Part shown: piece after piece, positions 50,155 to 58,609 of the stretch
How positions within the stretch are numbered: position 1 is the stretch's first letter
Layout: the number at the start of each line of letters is the position of its first letter
Made by a program: the position numbers and the translations under genes
DNA from: CAVUEG01 sp963740525
GTDB lineage: Bacteria; Actinomycetota; Actinomycetes; Propionibacteriales; Nocardioidaceae
DNA: 64,000 nt
Reading direction: 5' to 3'
Assembly (NCBI GenBank): GCA_963740525.1
Contig: CAVUEG010000006.1
Location: forward strand, 1,054,001 to 1,118,000
The notes under the pieces: model-generated
Told to the model about the DNA's origin: nothing
Seen by the model: only the letters and a program-made list of their open reading frames with translations
The model's database searches: none

Positions 50155-51414
50155 ATGGACTTCTCCCCCTCCAGCAGGGCCGCAGCGCTCACCGCACGCG
50201 TGGCCGAGTTCATCGCGACCGAGATCGAGCCGGTGGAGGACGAGTACCACCGCGCAGTCGCCGGCTTGCGCGACTCCGGTGGTGACCCGTGGACTCCGCT
50301 GCCCCTGCTCGCCGAGCTGCAGGCCAAGGCGCGGGCGCAGGGGCTGTGGAACCTCTTCCTGCCGCACGAGCACGCCGGCGAGTACGCCGCGCGGTTCGGC
50401 ACCGACGGCGGGGTCGGCCTGACCAACTTGGACTACGCCCCGATCGCGGAGCTGACCGGCCGGTCCTTCATCGCCCCGTACGTCTTCAACTGCAACGCAC
50501 CTGACACCGGCAACATGGAGGTGCTGCTCAAGTACGGCACCGATGCCCAGCGTGCAGAGTGGCTCGAGCCCCTTCTGGACGGACGGATCCGCAGCGCCTT
50601 CACGATGACAGAGCCGGCGGTGGCCTCCTCCGACGCCACGAACATGGAGGCGACCGCCGTCGTCGACGGTGACGAGATCGTGATCAACGGTCGCAAGTGG
50701 TGGTCGACCGGGGTGGGCAACCCGGACTGCCGGATCTTCGTCTTCATGGGCCTCTCGGACCCGGACGCCGACCGCCACTCCCGGCACACGATGGTCCTGG
50801 TCCCCCGGGACACGCCGGGCGTCAAGGTCGAGCGGATGCTCTCAGCGATGGGCATGTACGACGAGCCGTTCGGACACGGGGAGGTCTCCTTCACCGACGT
50901 CCGCGTCCCCGCCTCGAACGTCCTCCTCGGACCGGGGAGGGCCTTCGAGATCGCCCAGGGCCGCCTCGGGCCCGGTCGCGTCCACCACTGCATGCGTCTG
51001 ATCGGCCTGGCGGAGAAGGCGCTGGAGCTCGCCTGTCGCCGTGGTAGCGAGCGCGTCGCGTTCGGCAAGCCGCTGGTCAACCTGGGAGGCAACCGGGAGC
51101 GCATCGCCGAGGCCAGGATCGCCATCGACCAGGCCAGGCTGCTCGTCCTCCATGCCGCCTGGAAGCTCGACACCGCCGGTCCGCTCGGGTCGCTGAGCGA
51201 GGTGAGCCAGATCAAGGTGGCGGTGCCGGCCATGGCCCAGCAGGTGATCGACTTCGCGATGCAGATCCACGGGGGCGGCGGCATGTCCGCGGACTTCCCG
51301 CTCGCGGCAGCCTGGGCCAGTGCCCGTTCGCTGAGACTGGCCGACGGGCCCGACGAGGTGCACCGAGGCCTGATCGCCAGGCTCGAGCTCGGCAAGTACG
51401 GCAGCGGCCGATGA
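50155..51414 (+). CDS. Acyl-CoA dehydrogenase, ACAD10/11-like
   Basis: A 419-residue FAD acyl-CoA dehydrogenase. FAD/substrate strands SAFTMTEPAVASSDATNMEATAV, VINGRKWWSTGVGNPDCRIFVFMG and the end IHGGGGMSADFPLA are closer to ACAD10/11 than to classical FadE enzymes. Human ACAD11 carries a fused APH-type kinase; here a separate kinase gene (52196) lies two genes downstream, in the same overlapping operon. ACAD11-type enzymes act on 4-phospho-acyl-CoA made by the kinase. Start is the ATG at 50155 behind TAGGGT. Its stop overlaps the SDR start by 4 bp. Confidence 0.94.
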   Translation: MDFSPSSRAAALTARVAEFIATEIEPVEDEYHRAVAGLRDSGGDPWTPLPLLAELQAKARAQGLWNLFLPHEHAGEYAARFGTDGGVGLTNLDYAPIAELTGRSFIAPYVFNCNAPDTGNMEVLLKYGTDAQRAEWLEPLLDGRIRSAFTMTEPAVASSDATNMEATAVVDGDEIVINGRKWWSTGVGNPDCRIFVFMGLSDPDADRHSRHTMVLVPRDTPGVKVERMLSAMGMYDEPFGHGEVSFTDVRVPASNVLLGPGRAFEIAQGRLGPGRVHHCMRLIGLAEKALELACRRGSERVAFGKPLVNLGGNRERIAEARIAIDQARLLVLHAAWKLDTAGPLGSLSEVSQIKVAVPAMAQQVIDFAMQIHGGGGMSADFPLAAAWASARSLRLADGPDEVHRGLIARLELGKYGSGR

Positions 51415-52199
51415 CCCCGGTGCCGGCTGAGGGTCGACGGGTCCTGGTCACCGGGGCGGCGTCGGGGCTGGGGGCCGCGCTCGTGCGCGCCTTCACCGAC
51501 CGTGGCGACCGGGTGCTCGCCACCGACCTCGTCGGCACCGACCACGACCCTGAGCTGGGGCTGGACATCACCTCCGACGACGACTGGTCCGCCGCCCGGG
51601 ACTGGGTGCAGGAGCAATGGGGCGGGCTGGACGTCCTGGTCAACAACGCGGGCGTCGCGGGCGGTGGCCGGGTCGACGTCGCGACGATGGACGAGTGGGA
51701 GTGGATCACCCGGATCAACCTCTTCGGCGTGGTCCGCGGCACCCGCACGTTCGTGCCGATGATGAAGGCCCAGCGGTCGGGCCACATCGTGAACACCGCC
51801 TCCCTCGCAGGCCTCGTGCACCCGGCCGGGATGGCGTCGTACAACGCGGTGAAGGCGGCGGTGGTGGCCCTCAGCGAGACCACCGGTCACGAGCTCGCGG
51901 AGTACGGCGTCCGCTGCTCGGTGGTGTGCCCGTCGTACTTCAGGACCAATCTGCTCGACTCGCTCCGCGGGGCCGACGAGGCCGTGGGCGGGGTGATCCG
52001 TCGGCTGGTCGAGTCCTCTACCGTCACCGCGGACGACATCGCCGGGGAGATCCTGGCCGGCATGGACCGCGGCGACGACGTGATCATCCCCGACGACGCG
52101 GCCCGCGCGGCCTTCGACCTCAAGCGCACCGACCGGCCCGGGTACGACGCCCTCATGCGGGCGCAGGCCGCCAAGCTGTCACGCGGAGCGACGAGATGA
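51411..52199 (+). CDS. Short-chain dehydrogenase/reductase
   Basis: A 262-residue classical SDR. Cofactor motif VLVTGAASGLGAALV, the NAG strand VLVNNAGVAGGG, catalytic Ser in HIVNTASLAGLVHP and YNAVKAA (Tyr-x3-Lys) are present. It starts with an ATG overlapping the ACAD stop by 4 bp (ATGA), and its own stop overlaps the kinase gene by 4 bp. In the 4-hydroxyacid pathway of pseudomonads (lva genes) an SDR oxidises the 3-hydroxyacyl product; this may do the same. Confidence 0.94.
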   Translation: MTPVPAEGRRVLVTGAASGLGAALVRAFTDRGDRVLATDLVGTDHDPELGLDITSDDDWSAARDWVQEQWGGLDVLVNNAGVAGGGRVDVATMDEWEWITRINLFGVVRGTRTFVPMMKAQRSGHIVNTASLAGLVHPAGMASYNAVKAAVVALSETTGHELAEYGVRCSVVCPSYFRTNLLDSLRGADEAVGGVIRRLVESSTVTADDIAGEILAGMDRGDDVIIPDDAARAAFDLKRTDRPGYDALMRAQAAKLSRGATR

Positions 52200-53275
52200 G
52201 CGGGGCAGACAACAACCATGCCGGGCGAGTGCGCGAGGAGGACGCCTTCGACGTGGTCGCGGTCGCCGACTGGCTGCGGCAGCACGCCGACGACCCGACC
52301 GGTCTCGACGGCACCCCGGGCGTGAGCCAGTTCGGTGGTGGCGCGTCCAACCTCACCTACCAGCTCGACTTCGACCGGCGGGCGGTGATCCTGCGCCGTC
52401 CGCCGGCGGGTCAGAAGGCGCGCGGCGCACACGACATGGGACGTGAGTTCCGGATCCAGCGGGCGCTCGAGCCCGGCTTCGGGCTGGTGCCGCACATGGT
52501 CGGCTTCTGCGAGGACCCGTCGGTGATCGGGTCCGACTTCTACGTCATGGACCGGCTCGACGGGACGATCCTGCGCCGTGACGTGCCGGACGGGATGACG
52601 CTCGACGAGGGACAGGTGCGCGACCTGTGCACGAATGCCCTCGACGTCCTGGTCGACCTGCACGGGGTCGACGTCGACGCCGTCGGTCTCGGCCACCTCG
52701 GCAAGGGCGAGGGGTATGTCGCCCGCCAGGTCACCGGCTGGTCGGAGCGCTACCGTCGAGCGGTCACCGACGACGCGCGGGACTTCGAACGGGTGATGGC
52801 CTGGCTCGACGAGCGACAGCCCGCGGACGTGGGCGAGGTGCTGATCCACAACGACTTCCGCTTCGACAACCTGGTGCTGGAGGCGGGCGACCCCACCCGG
52901 GTGGTCGGTGTCCTGGACTGGGAGATGGCCACGGTCGGCGACCCGTTGATGGACCTCGGCGGGATGGCGGCGTACTGGGTCGAGGCGGGGGACGACGAGT
53001 TCTTCCAGCAGTTCCGGCGCCAGCCCACCCACCTGCCGGGGATGCTGACTCGCGAGGAGATGCTCGCCTACTACTGCGAGCGCACGGGACGCGCGGTCAG
53101 TGCGGAGCAGTGGCGCTTCTACGAGGTCTTCGGGCTCTTTCGCCTCGCGGTGATCGCCCAGCAGATCTACTACCGCTTCTTCCACGGGCAGACGCACAAC
53201 GAGGCGTACGCCATCTTCGGCCCTGCGGCGCACTACCTCGAGGACCGCGCGCTGAGCCGGATCGGGGAGGGCTGA
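52196..53275 (+). CDS. APH-type phosphotransferase, ACAD10/11 kinase-like
   Basis: A 359-residue kinase-fold protein of the APH/choline-kinase family. The catalytic loop is EVLIHNDFRFDNLVLE (HxDxxxxN-like), with the metal loop VLDWEMATVGDPLMDLG, and head SQFGGGASNLTYQLD the glycine loop. This is the type fused to ACAD10/11 and equivalent to LvaA in levulinate catabolism, which phosphorylates 4-hydroxyacyl-CoA. It overlaps the SDR by 4 bp and the phosphatase by 1 bp (TGATG). Confidence 0.94.
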   Translation: MSGADNNHAGRVREEDAFDVVAVADWLRQHADDPTGLDGTPGVSQFGGGASNLTYQLDFDRRAVILRRPPAGQKARGAHDMGREFRIQRALEPGFGLVPHMVGFCEDPSVIGSDFYVMDRLDGTILRRDVPDGMTLDEGQVRDLCTNALDVLVDLHGVDVDAVGLGHLGKGEGYVARQVTGWSERYRRAVTDDARDFERVMAWLDERQPADVGEVLIHNDFRFDNLVLEAGDPTRVVGVLDWEMATVGDPLMDLGGMAAYWVEAGDDEFFQQFRRQPTHLPGMLTREEMLAYYCERTGRAVSAEQWRFYEVFGLFRLAVIAQQIYYRFFHGQTHNEAYAIFGPAAHYLEDRALSRIGEG

Positions 53276-53934
53276 TGGGACAGGTACTCCTGGTTCGGCA
53301 CGGCCAGGCCTCCTGGGGTGCGGCTGACTACGACGTGCTCTCCGACACCGGGGAGGAGCAGTCGCGCGAGCTGGGGCGGTTCTTCGCGGACCGCGGCCTG
53401 GTGCCGGACCTGCTGCTCAGCGGCGCCATGATGCGACACCGCGAGACCGCCCGTCTCTGCGCGGAGACCGCGGGCTGGGCCGGCGAGATCACCGTCGACG
53501 ACGGGTGGAACGAGTTCGACCACCTCGCCATGCTCGGGGCCATGCCGGATCCGTTCGAGGGCAGGGAGCCCACGCGGGAGGAGTTCCAGGTGTGGTTCGA
53601 GGAGGCCTCGCGGCGCTGGACCGGTGGTGAGCACGACCTGGACTACTCGGAGTCGTTCGCGGACTTCGGGGCCCGCGTGCGTGGGGCCATCGGGCGCACC
53701 GTGGAGCGTCTCGGTGACGGCGGCAGCGCGGTGGTCTTCACCTCGGGCGGACCGATCTCGGCCCTGGCCGCCGCCCTTCTCGACCACGAGCGGGTGACCC
53801 ACCTGTTCCATCGCCTGAGCCCGGTCATCGCCAACGCCTCCGTCACCAAGCTGGTCGACGGTCGCCGCGGCACCACGCTGGTCTCCTTCAACGACCACGC
53901 ACATCTCGACCCGGAACGCCTCACCTACCGCTGA
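53275..53934 (+). CDS. Histidine phosphatase superfamily protein, atypical site
   Basis: A 219-residue phosphoglycerate-mutase-like protein. The phospho-histidine motif is VLLVRHGQASWG (H9). The second motif, normally HGG, reads FTSGGPISAL, with Ser157 where the second catalytic His should be. A core Arg (MMRHRETARL) is present. So it may have lost or altered phosphatase activity. It starts ATG on the kinase's stop (TGATG), so it is translated with the ACAD-kinase set, where it could reverse or regulate the phosphorylation. Confidence 0.92.
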   Translation: MGQVLLVRHGQASWGAADYDVLSDTGEEQSRELGRFFADRGLVPDLLLSGAMMRHRETARLCAETAGWAGEITVDDGWNEFDHLAMLGAMPDPFEGREPTREEFQVWFEEASRRWTGGEHDLDYSESFADFGARVRGAIGRTVERLGDGGSAVVFTSGGPISALAAALLDHERVTHLFHRLSPVIANASVTKLVDGRRGTTLVSFNDHAHLDPERLTYR

Positions 53935-53977
53935 CGCCCCCGACAGCACTGACCGCCCCGACCGCACTGGAGACCGC

Positions 53978-54727
53978 ATGAGGAAGACGATCCTGATCAC
54001 CGGAGCCAGCTCCGGACTCGGCGCCGAGATGGCACGCCAGTTCGCCAGCCTGGGCCATGACCTCGCGCTGTGTGCGCGGCGTACGGCAAAGCTCGAGGAG
54101 CTTCGCGCCGAGATCGCCGAGGCCCACCCGGAGCGCCGGGTCGAGATCCGCCAGCTCGACGTGAACGACGACGACCAGGTCTTCGAGGTGTTCCGGGCCT
54201 TCCAGGCCGACTTCGGCACCATCGACCGGGTCGTGGTCAACGCGGGGCTCGGCAAGGGCGCTCCGCTGGGCACCGGTCGGTACGACGCCAACCGCGCGAC
54301 GGCGATGACGAACTTCGTCGCTGCGCTCGCGCAGTCGGAGGCCGCCATGGAGATCTTCCGGGCGCAGAACGACGGGCACTTCGTGATGATCAGCTCGATG
54401 TCGGCGATGCGAGGGATGCCGAAGGCGCTGGCGACGTACGCCGCGACCAAGGCAGGCGTGGCCCACCTCGCCGAAGGGCTCCGCGCAGAGTTCCATGGAA
54501 CGCCGATCAAGGTCAGCGTGCTCTACCCCGGCTACATCGCCTCGGAGATGAACGAGGGCGTGGCCACCGAGCAGTCGATGATGGTCTCCACCGAGAAGGG
54601 CGTGCGGGCGATGGTGTCCGCGATCGAGAAGGAGAAGGGCTCGGCGTGCGTGCCCCCGCTGCCCTGGATGCCGTTGTCGATGGTCATGAAGCACGCGCCG
54701 ATGCCGCTGTTCAAGAAGATGACGTAG
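53978..54727 (+). CDS. Short-chain dehydrogenase/reductase
   Basis: A 249-residue SDR. ILITGASSGLGAEMARQFA is the cofactor motif, VVVNAGLGKGAPLG the NAG strand, VMISSMSAMRGMP the serine and TYAATKAGVAHLAEGL the Tyr-x3-Lys. It lies 43 bp after the phosphatase, same strand, so it may be part of the operon. Its substrate cannot be read. Confidence 0.93.
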   Translation: MRKTILITGASSGLGAEMARQFASLGHDLALCARRTAKLEELRAEIAEAHPERRVEIRQLDVNDDDQVFEVFRAFQADFGTIDRVVVNAGLGKGAPLGTGRYDANRATAMTNFVAALAQSEAAMEIFRAQNDGHFVMISSMSAMRGMPKALATYAATKAGVAHLAEGLRAEFHGTPIKVSVLYPGYIASEMNEGVATEQSMMVSTEKGVRAMVSAIEKEKGSACVPPLPWMPLSMVMKHAPMPLFKKMT

Positions 54728-54754
54728 TCCGGCACCTCCCGCAGGGGGTCCGGC

Positions 54755-55135
54755 TCAGGCCCGGGTCTGCCAGAGCCCCATCAGGTTGCCCTCGGCGTCC
54801 TTGAAGTACGCCGACCAGCCCATCTGGCCGACGGTGTGACGCGCGAGCACGGTCGTGCCCCCGAGTGACTCGACCTTTGCCAGCGTCTCGTCGATGTCGT
54901 CGACGTCGACGGTGATCACCGGTCGGTCGGTGGGTGTCCCACGCTGGAGCATCCCGCCGCCGATGTAGCCGGTCTCGGTCGGGGAGTTCTGCTCGCTGAC
55001 CGGTCCGGTGCTGACGATCGTGTAGTCCAGGTCCGGGATCTCCTGCACGCTCCAGCCGAAGGCCTCACGGTAGAAGTTCCGCGCCCGGTCCCCGTCGTCG
55101 AAGGGGATCTCGAAATGTACGACGCGTCCACTCAT
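54755..55135 (-). CDS. VOC-family (glyoxalase-like) protein
   Basis: A 126-residue vicinal-oxygen-chelate protein: VVHFEIPFDDGDRARNFYREAFGWSV and PVITVDVDDIDETLAKVESLGGTTV, two beta-alpha-beta halves, ending GWSAYFKDAEGNLMGLWQ. Metal-dependent chemistry is possible via H8 and E123-like residues, but the substrate is unknown. The ATG at 55135 fits the family start; the open frame continues upstream with no conservation. TATCGT on the coding strand lies 7 nt upstream. Confidence 0.92.
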   Translation of the reverse strand: MSGRVVHFEIPFDDGDRARNFYREAFGWSVQEIPDLDYTIVSTGPVSEQNSPTETGYIGGGMLQRGTPTDRPVITVDVDDIDETLAKVESLGGTTVLARHTVGQMGWSAYFKDAEGNLMGLWQTRA

Positions 55136-55142
55136 GAGACCG

Positions 55143-55148
55143 ACGATA
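55143..55148 (-). promoter_or_regulatory. Leaderless -10 element (TATCGT on the minus strand)
   Basis: Reads TATCGT on the coding strand, 7 nt before the ATG of the VOC gene at 55135. Confidence 0.45.
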
Positions 55149-55210
55149 GTCGCGAGAACCAGCCAGGACATCCCATGTTCAGACCGCCGATTTGCTGTCA
55201 CGCTGAGGTG

Positions 55211-56641
55211 ATGGAGGAGCTGCTCTCCGCCGACAGTGCTCGGGGTCGCTGGGTGCTGGCCGCCGCCGTACTCGGCTCGGGAATGGCCATGCTCGACGGC
55301 ACCGTGGTCAACATCGCCCTTCGCGACATCGGGACCCGTCTCGATGCCTCGATCGCGGAGCTGCAGTGGGTGGTCAACGCCTACATGCTCGCGCTGGCCT
55401 CACTGATCCTGCTCGGCGGCTCGTTGGGGGACCGGTTCGGCCGACGGCGGGTCTTCATGCTCGGGGTGGCGTGGTTCGCGACCGCCTCCATTGTGTGCGC
55501 CGTCGCTCAGGCCCCGTGGCAGCTGGTGGTGGCCCGCCTGGTGCAGGGTGTCGGAGGCGCCCTGTTGACTCCGGGGAGCCTGGCGCTGATCCAGGCGTCC
55601 TTCCGCAGCGAGGACCGGGCCCGGATGATCGGTCGTTGGACCGGTCTCGGTGCGGTGGCCTTCGCCACCGGCCCTCTGCTCGGCGGCTGGATCGTCGACG
55701 TCGCCAGCTGGCGCTGGATCTTCTGGATCAACGTCCCGATCGCGGGGTTCGTGCTCGCGCTCACCGCCCGGCACGTGCCGGAGTCCCGCGACCCCGACGC
55801 GTCCGCGGACTTCGACGGTGCCGGCACCCTGCTCGGCGTGCTGGGGCTGGCCGGGGTGACCTACGCCCTGATCGAGTCGGGTGGCTCCGGGTCGGTGGTC
55901 GCGGCCGTGGTCGGCGTGCTGGCCCTGGTCGGGTTCCTCATGGTCGAGCATCGCTCGGGGGCACCCCTGATGCCGCTGGGCCTCTTCGCAGATCGGGTGT
56001 TCTCGGTCGCGAACGCGATGACGCTGCTGGTGTACGGCGCGCTGGCGTCGATGTCGTTCTTCCTGGTCCTCCAGCTCCAGGTCAGCACCGCGTGGTCCCC
56101 GCTGGAGGCGGGGCTGGCCGGGATGCCGATCACCGTGCTGATGCTGCTCGGCTCGGCCCGGTCCGGGGCGCTGGCGACGAGAATCGGGCCACGCCCGCAG
56201 ATGGCGGTGGGACCGCTCCTGTGCGGGGTCGGCGTCTGGATGCTCAAGGACGTCGGCGCCGGGACGTCGTACCTGACCGGCGTGCTGCCGGGGATCCTGG
56301 TCTTCGGGCTCGGGTTGGTGGCGTTGGTGGCGCCGCTGACCGCCTCGGTGCTGGCCGCGGCGCCGGACCGGTACGCCGGGCTCGCGAGTGGGATCAACAA
56401 CGCCGTGGCTCGCACCGGCTCGTTGCTCGCCGTTGCCGCGCTCCCGGCGCTCGTGGGGATCGCGGGTGCGGACTACCTGGACCCGCAGGTGTTCACGCGG
56501 GGTTACGAGCGGGCCCAGATCATCTCCGCTGCCGTGCTCGTGGCGGGCGGGGTGGTGTCCTGGCTGGGCCTTCCGTCGAACCGGCGGTTGAAGGAGGCGA
56601 TCCGGGCGCAGGCGAGGCTCGAACCGAGCGATCCGGCCTAG
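55211..56641 (+). CDS. MFS drug-type exporter (DHA2/14-TM)
   Basis: A 476-residue major facilitator transporter with 14 membrane segments (DHA2, EmrB/QacA type). The signature GGSLGDRFGRRRVFMLG (loop 2-3) and motif C-like LIQASFRSEDRARMIGRWTGLGAVAFATGPLLGGWIV are present, and the start is LAAAVLGSGMAMLDGTVVNIALRDIG (D1 motif). Likely exports drugs or lipids by proton antiport. The ATG at 55211 has CACGCT 6 nt upstream, the leaderless spacing. Its stop overlaps the convergent TetR stop by 4 bp. Confidence 0.94.
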   Translation: MEELLSADSARGRWVLAAAVLGSGMAMLDGTVVNIALRDIGTRLDASIAELQWVVNAYMLALASLILLGGSLGDRFGRRRVFMLGVAWFATASIVCAVAQAPWQLVVARLVQGVGGALLTPGSLALIQASFRSEDRARMIGRWTGLGAVAFATGPLLGGWIVDVASWRWIFWINVPIAGFVLALTARHVPESRDPDASADFDGAGTLLGVLGLAGVTYALIESGGSGSVVAAVVGVLALVGFLMVEHRSGAPLMPLGLFADRVFSVANAMTLLVYGALASMSFFLVLQLQVSTAWSPLEAGLAGMPITVLMLLGSARSGALATRIGPRPQMAVGPLLCGVGVWMLKDVGAGTSYLTGVLPGILVFGLGLVALVAPLTASVLAAAPDRYAGLASGINNAVARTGSLLAVAALPALVGIAGADYLDPQVFTRGYERAQIISAAVLVAGGVVSWLGLPSNRRLKEAIRAQARLEPSDPA

Positions 56642-57330
56642 CCCGACTGCCAGAGCGCCACGCCGACCACGATCATCCGCACCTGGGTGCGGGCGTTGTC
56701 CACGATCTCCTGTTGCGCGCCGGGACGGCTGGACGTCGGGTGGACGAGCTCGCTGCCGGTCGCGACCATCACGTCGACGACCAGGTGTGCCAGGACGCCG
56801 AGGTCGCGAGTGGTCCAAGCACTGAGCTGGGGCATGCGCGAGAGGTCGGTGGCCAGCTCTCGCTCGAACAGGAGCAGCTCGTGTGCGATCGCCTCGCGCA
56901 CCGCGGCCACGCCGCCGTACCGCTCGCGGGCGATGAAGCGGAACTGGGTACGGTGCCCGGCCACGTGCGTCACCAGCACGTCGACGGACCGGTCGATGAT
57001 CTCCTCGACGGGAGGGTCGGCCTGGCGGACCGACCGGATCATCTCGCGAAGGGCGACGAACGAGTCCGCCACGAGCGCGAGGCCGAGCTGCTCGAGTGAC
57101 TCGAAGTGGCGGTAGAACGCCGTCGGGACGATCCCGACCGCCCGGGTGAGCTGGCGCAGCGAGAGGGAGCTGAAGCTCTCGTCGGCGAGCAGGTCGAGGG
57201 CGGCGGCCATGATCGCTGCTCGAGTGCGTTCCTTGCGCTCCCGTCGGCTGACCGGGGTCTCCCCTGGGTTCGGGGCTGGGTTCGGGGCTGGGGTCGCGGG
57301 GCCAGTGTCAGCCAACGCGTCGGTGCCCAT
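56638..57330 (-). CDS. TetR/AcrR regulator of the desaturase operon
   Basis: A 230-residue TetR regulator. A Pro/Ala/Asn-rich head (about 4-25) precedes the helix-turn-helix TRAAIMAAALDLLADESFSSLSLRQLTRAVGIVPTAFYRHFESLEQLGLALVADSF. It is divergent from the ferredoxin reductase and desaturase genes, with two inverted repeats between them, so it most likely represses that operon and itself, responding to a fatty acid or its CoA ester. The ATG at 57330 is favoured; longer frames upstream lie within the operators. Confidence 0.92.
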   Translation of the reverse strand: MGTDALADTGPATPAPNPAPNPGETPVSRRERKERTRAAIMAAALDLLADESFSSLSLRQLTRAVGIVPTAFYRHFESLEQLGLALVADSFVALREMIRSVRQADPPVEEIIDRSVDVLVTHVAGHRTQFRFIARERYGGVAAVREAIAHELLLFERELATDLSRMPQLSAWTTRDLGVLAHLVVDVMVATGSELVHPTSSRPGAQQEIVDNARTQVRMIVVGVALWQSG

Positions 57331-57357
57331 GCGGGCATCGTAGTCGGAATAGTCGGT

Positions 57358-57371
57358 GAACACCCGTGTAC
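57358..57371. promoter_or_regulatory. Operator half-palindrome 1 (TetR/desaturase gap)
   Basis: GAACAC (57358-57363) pairs with GTGTAC (57366-57371) at 5 of 6 bases. It lies close to the TetR start. Confidence 0.5.
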
Positions 57372-57431
57372 CGGTGTCGGGAGTCACAGCCGGGCCAGTT
57401 GACCCGTACGCCGTCGCCACTGCACTATTTG

Positions 57432-57449
57432 AGTGTACGGCTGTTCACT
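57432..57449. promoter_or_regulatory. Operator palindrome 2 (TetR/desaturase gap)
   Basis: AGTGTACGGCTGTTCACT is an 18-bp imperfect palindrome (14 of 18 symmetric bases), sharing GTGTAC and GTTCAC/GTGAAC elements with the site at 57358. It ends 19 bp before the reductase ATG. Confidence 0.65.
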
Positions 57450-57468
57450 GAATGAAGGGAGGACAGTC

Positions 57469-58584
57469 ATGGGACTCACCCAGACCCTGCTCCGGTCCAA
57501 GGCCCTGGCGGCGCTCACCTCGCCCCACGGAGTCGACCGTTACGTCGAGCTGGTCAACCCGATGTGGGCCGCGCACGACGTCCGCGCGCAGGTCGTGGAC
57601 GTGCGCCGCGAGACCACCGGCACAGCGGGCACCGCAGTCGCCACTCTCACCCTCCAGCCCACCGGCACCTGGCGCGGTCACCGCTCCGGCCAGTACGTCC
57701 AGGTCGGCGTGGAGGTGCGGGGTGCTCGCCGCGCCACCCGCTGCTTCTCGATCTCGTCGGCCGAGTCCGGCCCGGGCGAGCGGTTCGCGATCACTGTCCG
57801 CGCCCACGAGAACGGAGTCGTGTCGAAGTTCCTCGTCCACGAGGCCCGGCCCGGCCAGGTGCTGCACCTCTCGCAGGCCGAGGGCGCGTTCACGCTCGAC
57901 GAGAGCCCCGCCACCCCGACTCCGAGCCGGCTGCTGATGATCTCCGGTGGCTCGGGCATCACCCCGGTCATGTCACACGTCCGGACCCTGCTCCGCGACG
58001 GGTACGACGGACACGCCAACCGTCGGGTGACCTTCGTGCACTACGCCCGCACCCCTGAGGACCAGATCTTCGGGACCGAGCTGGCGGAGCTCGCCGCCGC
58101 GGACAACGGTGTCGACGTCCACCTGCGCTACACCCGGGCGGGTGGTGCGTCCTTCACCGTCGAGGACCTCGCGACCCTGGTGCCGGACTTCCGGGAGGTC
58201 GACACCTGGGCCTGTGGCCCGGCCGGCCTGGTCGAGAAGCTCACCGAGGCGTATGCCGGCTCCGACCGGCTCAGGGTCGAGTTCTTCAAGACCCCGGCCT
58301 TCGCCAAACGCGGCGACGGCCCGTGCGACCCCGAGGGTGAGGTCGGCTTCACCCGGTCCGGAAGAACTAGCGCCAACACCGGCGCCACCCTGCTCGAGCA
58401 GGCCGAGGGTCTCGGGCTGAACCCGGCTTTCGGCTGCCGCATGGGCATCTGCCTCACCTGTACGACCAGGAAGAGCGAGGGAACCGTGCGCAACGTGATC
58501 AGCGGCGCCGAGTCCTCGCTCCCCGACGAAGACATCCAGCTCTGTGTCAGCCAGCCCGTCGGCGACTGCGCCGTGGAGCTGTGA
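57469..58584 (+). CDS. Ferredoxin reductase-like protein with C-terminal 2Fe-2S domain
   Basis: A 371-residue electron-transfer protein: FAD domain with RCFSISSAE (91-99), NAD domain with ISGGSGITPVMSH (158-170) and ACGPAGLVEKL (248-258), then a plant-type 2Fe-2S domain with Cys323, Cys328, Cys331 and Cys359. It resembles the Rv3230c type, which feeds electrons from NADPH to the stearoyl-CoA desaturase DesA3. GGGAGG lies 6 nt ahead of the ATG at 57469. It is followed 25 bp later by the desaturase gene, one operon. Confidence 0.95.
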   Translation: MGLTQTLLRSKALAALTSPHGVDRYVELVNPMWAAHDVRAQVVDVRRETTGTAGTAVATLTLQPTGTWRGHRSGQYVQVGVEVRGARRATRCFSISSAESGPGERFAITVRAHENGVVSKFLVHEARPGQVLHLSQAEGAFTLDESPATPTPSRLLMISGGSGITPVMSHVRTLLRDGYDGHANRRVTFVHYARTPEDQIFGTELAELAAADNGVDVHLRYTRAGGASFTVEDLATLVPDFREVDTWACGPAGLVEKLTEAYAGSDRLRVEFFKTPAFAKRGDGPCDPEGEVGFTRSGRTSANTGATLLEQAEGLGLNPAFGCRMGICLTCTTRKSEGTVRNVISGAESSLPDEDIQLCVSQPVGDCAVEL

Positions 58585-58609
58585 CCACCCACCAGGAGAG
58601 AGGTCCGAG

